A DNA stretch of 17,440 nt from JBKECY01 sp047975025 (GTDB taxonomy: Bacteria > Bacillota > Clostridia > Lachnospirales > Lachnospiraceae), in NCBI GenBank assembly GCA_047975025.1, contig JBKECY010000011.1:1-17440 (forward strand). Reading direction: 5' to 3'. The notes below the pieces were generated by a model. It was not told where the DNA came from and did no database searches. It saw only the letters and a program-made list of their open reading frames with translations. Position numbers and translations under genes: made by a program. Shown one piece after another: positions 7,658 through 15,370 of this stretch. The first letter of the stretch is position 1, and each line of letters opens with the position of its first letter.

Positions 7658-8770
7658 TTAGCCTATCTTCTCATCATGTTCATTAATAAAATCCATATTC
7701 AATTCCAGCCCTAACCCTGGCATGTCCGGTATATACATAAACCCATCCTTGGGTACAGGCGCATTTTTAAATACATTCGCAGTAATTTCTTCGAACAGCA
7801 GCAGACGTTCTAAGAATAGAGCATTAGGCATTGCACTTACCAGATGAATATGAATATTCTCCATGGCATGCGGTGCGAATTTTAGGTTCCATGCCTGACT
7901 TAAGGCTCCAACTTTAAGCATTTCGGTAAATCCACCTGCGCGGGCTCCATCTAACTGTATGATATCAGCTGCCTCATTTAGAATTAAATCTCTGGCACCA
8001 TATTTTGTATATTCATGTTCTCCAGTCGCAAGTGGCAGGTCAGTGGATCTCTTATATTTCTTCAGTCCGGGAATATCATCTGCAAAAACCGGCTCCTCTA
8101 AAAACATAATGTCCAGTCCCTTTACCATATTGGCAAATCTGGCGCCTGTCGCACCATCCCAGCAATTATTTGCATCCAGCATAATCCCGATGTCTTTTCC
8201 TACCGCTGCCCTTACCTTTTCAACTCTGCGCAGATCTCTGTTCAAATCGGTGCCTCCGGCGTAGCCTACTTTGAACTTCACCATCTTGTACCCTTGCTTA
8301 ACCAGTCCTTGCATTTCTGCAACTAATTCATCATCTGTGTAGGATGTCCAGCCACCACTGCCATAGACTGGCACCTTTGTCTGATTTCCTCCCCAAAGCT
8401 TATAGAGCGGAAGTCCAAGAGCCTTACCCTTAATATCCCACAGTGCAATATCAATCGCACTTAGTGCACAAAACATTAATCCTTTTCTGCCTACTCCGCG
8501 TAGATATTGAAACATTTCCTGCCAAATAACTTCAGTTTCAAAAGCATCTCTGTTAATTAATTTCGGGGCTATGTTTTTTTCAATCAGAATCTTGGTCGCT
8601 TCTCCTCCAACCTCATGATAGGTTACCCCAATTCCTTCGATTCCTTCTTCAGTAAGCACACGAACAATTGTATATCCGATAGTTTCAACTTTTCTTGTTG
8701 CGTCAGCAAACCCACCGGTTACCGGCATTGATACTAAATGTACTTTGATGTCCTTAATAATCTGCTTCAT
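7658..8770 (-). CDS. Enolase-superfamily acid-sugar dehydratase (mandelate racemase group)
   Basis: 370 residues, typical MR/MLE length. The capping domain is followed by a barrel carrying the whole mandelate-racemase-subgroup set: Lys165-x-Lys167 in VKFKVG, metal ligands Asp199 (LDANNCW), Glu225 (EEPV) and Glu251 (TGEHEY), Asp274 in QLDGARAGG and His301 in FAPHAMEN, which together form the His-Asp dyad. MR-subgroup enzymes abstract the proton alpha to a carboxylate, and most bacterial ones dehydrate sugar acids to 2-keto-3-deoxy acids. The neighbouring NAL-type aldolase could cleave such a product. Which sugar acid is used (galactonate, fuconate, rhamnonate, galactarate or other) cannot be told. 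A racemase or epimerase function is the main alternative. It has strong GGAGGA upstream and follows the permease by 14 bp. Confidence 0.85.
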   Translation of the reverse strand: MKQIIKDIKVHLVSMPVTGGFADATRKVETIGYTIVRVLTEEGIEGIGVTYHEVGGEATKILIEKNIAPKLINRDAFETEVIWQEMFQYLRGVGRKGLMFCALSAIDIALWDIKGKALGLPLYKLWGGNQTKVPVYGSGGWTSYTDDELVAEMQGLVKQGYKMVKFKVGYAGGTDLNRDLRRVEKVRAAVGKDIGIMLDANNCWDGATGARFANMVKGLDIMFLEEPVFADDIPGLKKYKRSTDLPLATGEHEYTKYGARDLILNEAADIIQLDGARAGGFTEMLKVGALSQAWNLKFAPHAMENIHIHLVSAMPNALFLERLLLFEEITANVFKNAPVPKDGFMYIPDMPGLGLELNMDFINEHDEKIG

Positions 8771-8784
8771 ATTCTCCTCCGCTG

Positions 8785-9984
8785 TTATACTTCTTTTTCT
8801 TTACTTGCCACATCGATTGCTACCGCTAACAACAGTACGATTCCCTTAATCACATATTGATATTCTGCACCTAAGTTAAGCAGCGACATTCCATTGTCCA
8901 GTCCGGCCATCAGCATTGTACCCATAATGGCACCAAAGACATTTCCTTCACCACCTCGGATACTGGTTCCGCCTACGATACATCCAGTAATTGCGGTAAA
9001 TTCAAATGCTGTACCTGCCGCTGCCGTAGCCTGACCTATTCTTCCCAAAAATACAATGGCAGCTACGGCAGTTGCCAGCCCATGCAATACAAAAATAGTC
9101 ATTTCTGTTTTAGCAATATTGATTCCGGATAAACGGGCTGCATCTCTATTGCCGCCGATGGCAAATACGGCTCTGCCGAATGCCGTACTGGTAATTACAA
9201 AATGAAATACACCGGCAAGAATCAGCAGGATGACAATCGCATAGGTAAATCCTCTGTAAAAAATCATGATTGAGGCGATTGCAAAACAAACTCCCATAAT
9301 TAATAAAGTTTTGAGCCAATACTTCCAATTAGCCCCAACATCTAATCCACTTTTTCTCTTCGCCGCCCTTCCTCGCACACTAAGAATCAGATAGATGAAT
9401 AAAATTGCCAGTGTAATTAGCAAACTGAGCAAATGCACATGACCACTGCTTCCAATAGAAGGCAGATAGTCGTGTCCGAACATAGTAAATGATTTGCTCA
9501 TCGGACCTATCGTATTCCCCTGCCCTACCAGAAGCGTAATTCCTTTAAACAGTAACTGACCCGACAGAGTTACCAGAAATGCCGGTAATTTTCTATATGC
9601 AATCCAATATCCGTGCCAGGCTCCCGCTAAAATACCAGCTACCAACGTAATGGCTATCGTAGCCGCACTTCCAAGACCTGCTTTTACCTGCAATACCGCT
9701 GCAATGGTTCCCAGACAACCTACAATAGACCCTGCTGCTAGATCAGCATTACATGTAACGATAATCATAACCATAGTAATCGCAATGATTGAACATGTTA
9801 CTCCCTGCATAAGTAAATTAGACAAGTTTCTGGTGGTAAGAAATGTACCGGATGTCATAAGCTGTAATATCGTAAAAATAGCCAGCGTCTCAATAATCAG
9901 AGTATATTTATACCAATCACTCTGTTTTAGTTTCTTTAGTGCCAGTTGAATCCCTGATTGACTTTTCCTTATTTGTGCATGCAT
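8785..9984 (-). CDS. Sugar ABC transporter permease, XylH-like
   Basis: Inner-membrane permease of the BPD_transp_2 family (XylH, RbsC, AraH), 399 residues, close to E. coli XylH. It has many hydrophobic segments across its length, a hydrophilic insert near the middle rich in Arg and Lys (around RGRAAKRKSG), and the characteristic C-terminal AFTAITGCIVGGTSIRGGEG stretch followed by a GTMLMAGLDNGMSLL helix, which is typical of XylH. It starts immediately after the TAA of the ATPase gene, with GGAGGAG inside that gene, so the two are coupled. Two copies of the permease would form the channel with the upstream ATPase and lipoprotein. The XylH likeness suggests pentose or a similar monosaccharide, but substrate within this family is not reliable from sequence. 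Confidence 0.88.
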   Translation of the reverse strand: MHAQIRKSQSGIQLALKKLKQSDWYKYTLIIETLAIFTILQLMTSGTFLTTRNLSNLLMQGVTCSIIAITMVMIIVTCNADLAAGSIVGCLGTIAAVLQVKAGLGSAATIAITLVAGILAGAWHGYWIAYRKLPAFLVTLSGQLLFKGITLLVGQGNTIGPMSKSFTMFGHDYLPSIGSSGHVHLLSLLITLAILFIYLILSVRGRAAKRKSGLDVGANWKYWLKTLLIMGVCFAIASIMIFYRGFTYAIVILLILAGVFHFVITSTAFGRAVFAIGGNRDAARLSGINIAKTEMTIFVLHGLATAVAAIVFLGRIGQATAAAGTAFEFTAITGCIVGGTSIRGGEGNVFGAIMGTMLMAGLDNGMSLLNLGAEYQYVIKGIVLLLAVAIDVASKEKEV

Positions 9985-11502
9985 TTATTCTCCTCCCGCT
10001 GCATAATGCAATATTCTTTCCTGCGTTGCTTCATTTCTATTTAGTTCGCCTCTGATTTTGCCTTCATACATAACATAGATTCGATCGCTCATACCTAATA
10101 TCTCCGGCAATTCCGACGAGATCATAATGATGCACACTCCCTGTGTTACCAGCTGATTCATCAGTTGATATATTTCATATTTTGAACCAACATCAATTCC
10201 GCGTGTCGGTTCATCCAGAATTAGTATATCGGGATGTGTTAACAGCCATTTTGCCAATACAACTTTCTGCTGATTACCACCGCTTAAATTCTTTGCTTTC
10301 TGCAACATGGACGGTGTCTTAATCCTCAGTTCACTAATATATTTCTGGGCATTGGCTATTTCCTTGTTTTTATCTAAAATGCCATGGTTTGTAATACGGT
10401 CCATGCTTGCAAGCGACATATTGCTTTTTAGATCGGCTGATAAAACCAGTCCAAAGCCTTTTCTATCCTCTGACACATAACCAATACCTGCCTGAATCGC
10501 GCTTTTGGGGTCTTTGACTTTGAATTCTTGTCCATGAATTAAGATTTCCCCCTTGGCTTTCGCCTTCAAAGCTCCCAAAAAGCTCATGGCTAATTCAGTT
10601 CTGCCCGCTCCCATCAAGCCTGCAATCCCTAGAATTTCTCCTCTTCTAGCATGTATATTAATATTGTCTAATAGCAATTTGTCTGCATTATCAGGATTAT
10701 GTACTGTCCACTCTTTCGTTTCGAGCATAATCTCTCCTGGCTCATGTGCAACATGTGGAAATCTTTCTGTCAATTCCCTTCCCACCATATAAGCAATCAA
10801 TGCATCTTCACTCAATTCAGTAATTTTTTTTGTTACTATGGTCTTTCCATCTCTTAGAATTGTCACCGTATTTGCTATACGGAATATTTCATTTAATTTA
10901 TGTGATATATATATACACGTAACACCATCATTGCGAAGTTCACATATCAAATCCAGTAAATTGTTCGCATCAGCTTCTGTTAAGGAAGATGTTGGCTCAT
11001 CTAGTATTAACAGCCGGGTATTCTTATTTAATGCTTTGGCGATTTCGATTAATTGTTGAATTCCGGTTCCTAATTTCTTTACCATTATATCTGGTGAGAT
11101 ATCTAATCCGACTTTTTTCAATAATGTGTTACACCGTCGATACTGCTCATTTTTATTAATTACACCGTTACGTTTGATTTCATTCCCAAGAAAAATATTA
11201 TCAATTACTGATAGATTTTTTGCGAGTCCAAGTTCTTGATGTATAATGGATATACCGACCTTTTCGCTATCCTTAATTGTGAGAAACTTCTGCTTTTCTT
11301 CATCATAAATTAAATCTCCAGTGAAAGTTCCTGCCTTATATACTCCGCTTAGTACTTTCATTAAGGTTGATTTTCCGGCTCCATTTTCTCCGCATAAAGC
11401 ATGAATATTTCCTCGTTCCACTTGAAACGTTACATCGTCCAGCGCTTTTACACCCGGAAACTCTTTTGTTATATGTTCCATCTGCAAGATATAATCGCTC
11501 AC
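9985..11502 (-). CDS. Sugar ABC transporter ATP-binding protein, XylG-like
   Basis: 505 residues with two tandem ABC domains, as in XylG, RbsA and MglA. The first domain has Walker A GENGAGKST at 38-46, a weak signature LGTGIQQLIEIAKAL near 144-158 and Walker B LLILDEP at 164-170. The second has the usual degenerate Walker A GLMGAGRTE (Lys replaced by Arg), a perfect signature LSGGNQQKVVLAKWL and Walker B ILILDEPTRGIDVG. The start is a GTG at 11500-11502 with GAGGGAAG just upstream; the next ATG, seven codons in, has no such site. It energises the importer formed with the neighbouring lipoprotein and permease. A stem-loop lies just before it. Confidence 0.92.
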   Translation of the reverse strand: MSDYILQMEHITKEFPGVKALDDVTFQVERGNIHALCGENGAGKSTLMKVLSGVYKAGTFTGDLIYDEEKQKFLTIKDSEKVGISIIHQELGLAKNLSVIDNIFLGNEIKRNGVINKNEQYRRCNTLLKKVGLDISPDIMVKKLGTGIQQLIEIAKALNKNTRLLILDEPTSSLTEADANNLLDLICELRNDGVTCIYISHKLNEIFRIANTVTILRDGKTIVTKKITELSEDALIAYMVGRELTERFPHVAHEPGEIMLETKEWTVHNPDNADKLLLDNINIHARRGEILGIAGLMGAGRTELAMSFLGALKAKAKGEILIHGQEFKVKDPKSAIQAGIGYVSEDRKGFGLVLSADLKSNMSLASMDRITNHGILDKNKEIANAQKYISELRIKTPSMLQKAKNLSGGNQQKVVLAKWLLTHPDILILDEPTRGIDVGSKYEIYQLMNQLVTQGVCIIMISSELPEILGMSDRIYVMYEGKIRGELNRNEATQERILHYAAGGE

Positions 11503-11524
11503 GTACTTCCCTCTTTCTCTTGGA

Positions 11525-11547
11525 CGCTAAAGACTTTAACTTTAGCG
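11525..11547 (-). promoter_or_regulatory. Intercistronic stem-loop between binding protein and ATPase genes
   Basis: A perfect 8-bp inverted repeat, CGCTAAAG and CTTTAGCG, separated by 7 bases, sits in the 65-bp gap. It is not followed by a T run on the minus strand, so it is not a classical intrinsic terminator. In operons of this type such hairpins commonly protect the upstream binding-protein mRNA or damp downstream expression, which gives excess binding protein. That role is inferred. Confidence 0.6.
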
Positions 11548-11567
11548 CCGCACATTCATCTGGTTAC

Positions 11568-12635
11568 CTAGTTTCCATATACATCTTCCTGTGACATATA
11601 TCCGCCATCAATCAACACTTCGTCCAAATTGTCTTTTGTAACCACAATTGCATCTAAACCTTTAATTGGAACATCCATAAATCCGTTATTCTCAGTATCT
11701 GTTAACCCCGGATCTTCTCCTTTTACTAAAGCAACTGTAGTTTCTAATGCGAGCTTAGCAAGTTCTTTGGTGTCCTTAAACAATGTAGAGGTCTGTGTTC
11801 CGGCAACAATTCTTTGTGCTGCCGAAAGCTCCGCATCCATTCCCGATACTGCTACGGTTCCTGCAAGCCCCTGCGCTTCCAAGGCCTGGATAGCACCACT
11901 TGCAATGCCATCATTCATAGCGAGGACAGCGACAATATCATTGTTGTTTTCGGACAGTACATTTTCCATATAAGCCATTGCTTCTTCTGCTTTCCATTCT
12001 TTGCAGTACTGATCTGCCACAATAGTTACATCCCCAGCATCCACATAATCCTGAATCTGACTTACCATACCTTCGTGCAGCATAACTACACTCGCACCGG
12101 AAGATTTATCACCATTAAGCACTACATAATTACCTTCCGTAACCTGTTCGGCGACAGCGGAAGCAATTAATTCACCATTTCTTGTATCGTCGTACTTAAC
12201 CGCCGCATCCAAGTAGCAGTCAGAGGGCATACGATCATAATTTACGACTACGATTCCTTCATCATGTGCATTTTGAATAACATTTGATACCGCTCCTGTA
12301 TCAACAGGAGTAAACATAATAGCATCCACCCCCTGTGCTACCAGGTTTTCAATTTGCGAGTATTGCTTGTCTGAATCATTGTTGGCTACCTGTACAAGTA
12401 CTTCCACTCCCAGCTCCTTAGCCGCTGCTTCAATCGCTTCTCTATCCCGCACCCATCTTTCTTCCTGGGCTGTTGGTAAAGCTACACCAATGACAATGTC
12501 CTGTGTCTGCTCTTCTGAAGCCTCTGACGTTTCTTCGCTACCAGCAGACCCGCCAGAATCATTTGCAGTACTCCCACATCCTGCTACAAGCACCATCATG
12601 GTACATAACAAAACACTTAATAATCTCTTCTTCAT
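11568..12635 (-). CDS. Sugar ABC transporter substrate-binding lipoprotein, XylF-like
   Basis: 355 residues. An N-terminal basic start and hydrophobic stretch end in a lipobox LVAGC with Cys20 as the lipidation site, followed by a Ser/Glu/Gly-rich linker (about 21-45), so the protein is anchored outside the membrane. The rest is a periplasmic-binding-protein type I fold (Peripla_BP_4 group): the first strand IVIGVALP, VDAIMFTPVD, then VVVNYDRMP near 130-140, which resembles the YDRM segment of XylF, and ILAMNDGIASGAIQAL-like sequence near 240. It captures the substrate for the downstream ATPase and permease. It is first in the operon, with AAGGAGG before the ATG and a strong promoter upstream. 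Xylose or a related sugar is plausible but unproven. Confidence 0.9.
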   Translation of the reverse strand: MKKRLLSVLLCTMMVLVAGCGSTANDSGGSAGSEETSEASEEQTQDIVIGVALPTAQEERWVRDREAIEAAAKELGVEVLVQVANNDSDKQYSQIENLVAQGVDAIMFTPVDTGAVSNVIQNAHDEGIVVVNYDRMPSDCYLDAAVKYDDTRNGELIASAVAEQVTEGNYVVLNGDKSSGASVVMLHEGMVSQIQDYVDAGDVTIVADQYCKEWKAEEAMAYMENVLSENNNDIVAVLAMNDGIASGAIQALEAQGLAGTVAVSGMDAELSAAQRIVAGTQTSTLFKDTKELAKLALETTVALVKGEDPGLTDTENNGFMDVPIKGLDAIVVTKDNLDEVLIDGGYMSQEDVYGN

Positions 12636-12683
12636 TTTTTTTCCTCCTTAACATTAAATAAGATTTTTTGTGTTTTCCCCATT

Positions 12684-12713
12684 ACTATAATCACTAAAAA
12701 AACACCTTGTCAA
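12684..12713 (-). promoter_or_regulatory. Sigma-A-type promoter of the sugar operon
   Basis: On the minus strand a perfect -35 TTGACA (12708-12713) is followed after 18 bp by TATAGT (12684-12689), five of six matches to the -10 consensus. The expected start site is near 12677, leaving a leader of about 40 bases before the lipoprotein gene. Confidence 0.75.
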
Positions 12714-12731
12714 CATTTTTCTTTTATTTTT

Positions 12732-12758
12732 TATAATATTTATAATATTTATTGTAAT
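12732..12758. promoter_or_regulatory. Candidate operator B, upstream of the operon promoter
   Basis: The element TATAATATTT occurs twice here in tandem, at 12732-12741 and 12741-12750, and includes the palindrome AATATT-TAT-AATATT (12735-12749). The 19 bases at 12732-12750 match 16 of 19 bases of the palindromic site at 12829-12847. It lies about 19 bp upstream of the operon's -35 box. The region is very AT-rich, so a chance match is possible. Confidence 0.4.
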
Positions 12759-12807
12759 TTCGTCGAAGTGCCAAAAAACCAATTCCAGATTATAGCTAAT
12801 ATTAAGC

Positions 12808-12836
12808 TTGACTTTAATTTCTATTTATTATAATAT
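12808..12836 (+). promoter_or_regulatory. Promoter of the ROK-family regulator
   Basis: The -35 TTGACT is at 12808-12813. The -10 is either TAATAT at 12831-12836 (17-bp spacer) or a perfect TATAAT at 12829-12834 (15-bp spacer). The -10 lies inside the palindrome at 12823-12847, so a protein bound there would block the promoter. Confidence 0.6.
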
Positions 12837-12847
12837 TTGTAATAAAT
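12823..12847. promoter_or_regulatory. Candidate operator A, palindrome over the regulator's -10 box
   Basis: Perfect 8-bp arms ATTTATTA and TAATAAAT are separated by 9 bases, and the inner bases are also partly symmetric. Size and AT-rich symmetric arms fit a ROK-type repressor operator. Its position over the -10 box of the divergent regulator gene suggests autorepression. It lies 97 bp from the matching element B. Confidence 0.55.
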
Positions 12848-12923
12848 ATGCAAATTGTTATTTAACTTTCAATACCCATTCTTTGGACTTTAAAGACAAT
12901 TTTTTATGAAAGGAAGTGTAAAA

Positions 12924-13913
12924 ATGGGAAGTAATAAAATAAGTTCAGTGAATCAGGTCAAAGAGAACAATACAAAACTAATACTGAATGCACTCAAAAC
13001 GGTTCCGTCAGGCACCAAGAGCACAGTTTCACAAATTACAGGTCTTAGTATCGCTACCTGTAATACGATTCTCAATGAACTGGCCATCGCAAATAGGGTA
13101 CTGGAAGTAGAATGCGACTACCCCATGTCTGGTCGCCCTCCAAAATCATATAAGTTCAACGCAGATTATTCTCATATTTGCTGTATGTACTTCACACATG
13201 AGGATCAGATACGTGCAATTAATTATGCAATTGTTAATTTGCTCGGAGAAGTTATAGAAATGGATGAGGTGAAAAAGGAATTTCTTGATGGTCAGACAAT
13301 CATTGGAGTTATCCAGGAATTAATTGAGAAGGATTCATTAATCAATAAAATCAGCACCGGGTTTCCCGGATATTTAAGTGATGGTAAAATCATGTCCAGC
13401 GGAACTCCTGAACTGCGCGAATTTCCTTTGAAACAAGCTTTAATTGAACATTTTGGGATTGAGGTCCATTGCGACAATGATATGAATGCCATCGCATTAG
13501 GACTGTTTCAGGATATGTTCCCGCAACTTGAAGATCCATTCACAGTGATTGGTCTTTTCAAGGGAAGATGTCCCGGTGCCGGCTCCATCGTTCATAAAAA
13601 AATCGTCAAGGGAATGTCAAATTTTGCAGGAGAAGTTTTACATATATACGCCACAGATGAAAAAGTCTGGACCGATATTTCAAGCCATTATGATACAGCT
13701 GTGCAGCAGACCTTCCTAATCGTGTTAAGTATCATAACTATTATCAATCCGCGCACGATTGTACTCACCGGGAAAAATGCCGCAGGAGATATGATTGCTG
13801 AACTAAAAAAAGCATGCGCTAAGCGCCTGCTTGAAGAACACATTCCAGAATTTATTTACATTGAAGATATAAAACCATACTATATTAAAGGTCTCTTTCA
13901 AAAAACCGTATAG
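12924..13913 (+). CDS. ROK-family transcriptional regulator (NagC/XylR type)
   Basis: 329 residues from the ATG at 12924, chosen because GAAAGGAAG sits at the right distance; an in-frame ATG at 12906 has no ribosome site. Residues about 15-75 form a winged helix-turn-helix (STVSQITGLSIATCNTILNE, then a wing with GRPPKSY). The rest is a ROK domain: GFPGYLSDGKI, CDNDMNAIALG, GAGSIVHKKIVKGMSNFAGEVLH and INPRTIVLTG are recognisable. The DxGxT ATP-binding motif of sugar kinases is missing at the start of the domain. The CxCGxxGCxE zinc motif normally found just after AGExxH is absent too, which accounts for the short length. It is therefore a sensor rather than a kinase. Its divergent position points to control of the sugar operon and of itself. 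Confidence 0.85.
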   Translation: MGSNKISSVNQVKENNTKLILNALKTVPSGTKSTVSQITGLSIATCNTILNELAIANRVLEVECDYPMSGRPPKSYKFNADYSHICCMYFTHEDQIRAINYAIVNLLGEVIEMDEVKKEFLDGQTIIGVIQELIEKDSLINKISTGFPGYLSDGKIMSSGTPELREFPLKQALIEHFGIEVHCDNDMNAIALGLFQDMFPQLEDPFTVIGLFKGRCPGAGSIVHKKIVKGMSNFAGEVLHIYATDEKVWTDISSHYDTAVQQTFLIVLSIITIINPRTIVLTGKNAAGDMIAELKKACAKRLLEEHIPEFIYIEDIKPYYIKGLFQKTV

Positions 13914-13960
13914 CAGGCTTGCTGCAACTTTACAGGACGCACTTGACCGTTTCTAGCCCC
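13914..13960. other. Convergent gap between regulator and ureD
   Basis: The 47 bp separate two converging genes. I see only a 4-bp inverted repeat (GCAG/CTGC) around the regulator stop and no T run on either strand, so no convincing terminator. Confidence 0.4.
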
Positions 13961-14713
13961 TTATAGATGCAGCTTTCCCCCCATTTCATCAAACACTTCT
14001 TCGATATCCTGTGCCGACTCCGCTAATACGCGCACACATACACCCTGCGCTGCCCGCGAGATTCCGTACAGAACCGGTGCCTCTGTCGTAAATTGTGACA
14101 GCATTTCCATCTTATCTTCCGGCCCATAGTAGTAAAAGGTTCCCTGATGTGTACTGCCATTGAAGAAAAAGAGCGAGTCCAGTTCCATGCGCCCGGGTTC
14201 TAGCAGACAGTTGTCTACCCAGACCGGACTGTCCTCAATGCTTACGCAGACCCGGCTGTGATAGCGGCGAAAGGCAAAACGCTCACCCATCCCGACGCGT
14301 CCGGCCGCCAGAATGTCTGCATAGGCAAATTCGCTTTCGGCTGCCAGATGCACCTGCATATCTGACTTATAGCTGCTGCCGGCGAACGGAATGACCGCCG
14401 AAGGATGGTAATACAGGGACGCACCTGCCTGCACCTGTATCTTCATCTCTTTGCTGGCATCACCCTCTCCTGTATTAAAGATTTTGGTGTAGGATTGATC
14501 CGTAATCGTAGTTTCGGACATAGCTGCACACATGATATCATAGGAAAAGCGGTCACCTTTAAGGACACCCGCTGAAGCCATCATCAGAACCAGCGCAAGG
14601 CGCTCACCCTCATTGTTCGGAGTCCCTATTTTGAGAGGACTCGTAAAATAGCAGTCCTCGAGCACTGTCCTGCCATCTGAATTTTTAATATGAAGCATTA
14701 ATTCTGTCGTCAT
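13961..14713 (-). CDS. ureD: Urease accessory protein UreD
   Basis: 250 residues, slightly shorter than many UreD/UreH proteins. Recognisable family features are the segment ALVLMMASAGVLKGDRFSYDI around 40-60, SYTKIFNT near 78-85 (the family usually has an ATKVY-like stretch here), YYHPSAVIPFAGSSYKSD, and ADILAAGRVGMGERFAF around 135-150. UreD binds the urease apoprotein and, with UreF and UreG, forms the scaffold that delivers nickel through a protein tunnel. It is last in the urease block, 27 bp after ureG, the usual ureC-E-F-G-D order. The gene appears intact. It converges on the sugar regulator. Confidence 0.88.
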   Translation of the reverse strand: MTTELMLHIKNSDGRTVLEDCYFTSPLKIGTPNNEGERLALVLMMASAGVLKGDRFSYDIMCAAMSETTITDQSYTKIFNTGEGDASKEMKIQVQAGASLYYHPSAVIPFAGSSYKSDMQVHLAAESEFAYADILAAGRVGMGERFAFRRYHSRVCVSIEDSPVWVDNCLLEPGRMELDSLFFFNGSTHQGTFYYYGPEDKMEMLSQFTTEAPVLYGISRAAQGVCVRVLAESAQDIEEVFDEMGGKLHL

Positions 14714-14740
14714 CTCTGCAATCCTTTATATTCAATCAGC

Positions 14741-15349
14741 TTATATACCCTCAAACAGTACATTTTTTTTGATCCAGGCAATCACAGAATCAACACTGTC
14801 TTCCTGTTTCAGATTCGTAAACAGCACATCTTTCCCTTTGCGAACCCGGTCAGAATCAGAACGCATCACTTCCAGACTTGCTCCAACCATAGGCGCCAGA
14901 TCTGTTTTATTGATGACCAGAAGGTCTGAGCGTGTAACACCCGGGCCGCCTTTTCTGGGGATTTTTTCTCCTTGTGCCACATCTATTACATAGATTGTCG
15001 CATCTGCCAGGTCAGGACTAAATGTGGCCGAAAGATTGTCTCCGCCGCTCTCAATAAATATGATTTCCACTTCAGGGAAGCGCTGCTCCATTTCCTCTAC
15101 CGCTTCCAGGTTCATACTGCAGTCCTCACGAATCGCCGTATGCGGGCATCCCCCGGTTTCCACACCCAGAATCTGCTCCTTCGGAAGTGCCGAATTCTTC
15201 ATCAGAAATTCCGCATCTTCCTTTGTATAAATATCGTTTGTAATGACACAAATGAAGTACTGCTCAGTCATTTTTCTGGTCAATCGCTCAATCAGGGCTG
15301 TCTTACCTGCACCCACAGGTCCGCCGACTCCAATTTTCACATAGGACAT
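14741..15349 (-). CDS. ureG: Urease accessory GTPase UreG
   Basis: 202 residues. The ATG at 15349 has GAGGAGG directly upstream and gives the family's normal length; the frame back to 15367 would start inside that site's neighbourhood. Motifs are P-loop GGPVGAGKT at 9-17, TNDIYTKEDAEFL near 38-50, the nickel-binding Cys-Pro-His at 68-70 (GGCPHTAIREDCS), ESGGDNLSATFSP at 100-112 and NKTD at 147-150 for guanine recognition. UreG is a SIMIBI GTPase whose nickel-loaded dimer passes the metal to urease via UreF/UreD. All catalytic motifs are intact although the urease structural gene next door is broken. Confidence 0.95.
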   Translation of the reverse strand: MSYVKIGVGGPVGAGKTALIERLTRKMTEQYFICVITNDIYTKEDAEFLMKNSALPKEQILGVETGGCPHTAIREDCSMNLEAVEEMEQRFPEVEIIFIESGGDNLSATFSPDLADATIYVIDVAQGEKIPRKGGPGVTRSDLLVINKTDLAPMVGASLEVMRSDSDRVRKGKDVLFTNLKQEDSVDSVIAWIKKNVLFEGI

Positions 15350-15370
15350 AACTGCCTCCTCTATCATCTT

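Noticed and set aside
7272..7714. Plus-strand open frames opposite the aldehyde dehydrogenase
   Set aside because: They mirror a conserved gene in antisense, have no recognisable domain and lack ribosome sites.
12367..12651. Plus-strand open frame opposite the lipoprotein gene
   Set aside because: It is an antisense shadow of a well-supported gene, with low-complexity Ser/Ala/Thr-rich sequence and no ribosome site.
12636..12905. Possible riboswitch or small RNA in the AT-rich intergenic region
   Set aside because: The operon leader is only about 40 bases and the rest is explained by two promoters and operator-like repeats. No structured element was recognised.
12906..12923. Upstream ATG for the ROK regulator
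   Set aside because: No ribosome site precedes it, while GAAAGGAAG is correctly placed for the ATG at 12924.
13911..13960. Possible bidirectional terminator between the regulator and ureD
   Set aside because: Only a 4-bp inverted repeat and no T run on either strand could be found.
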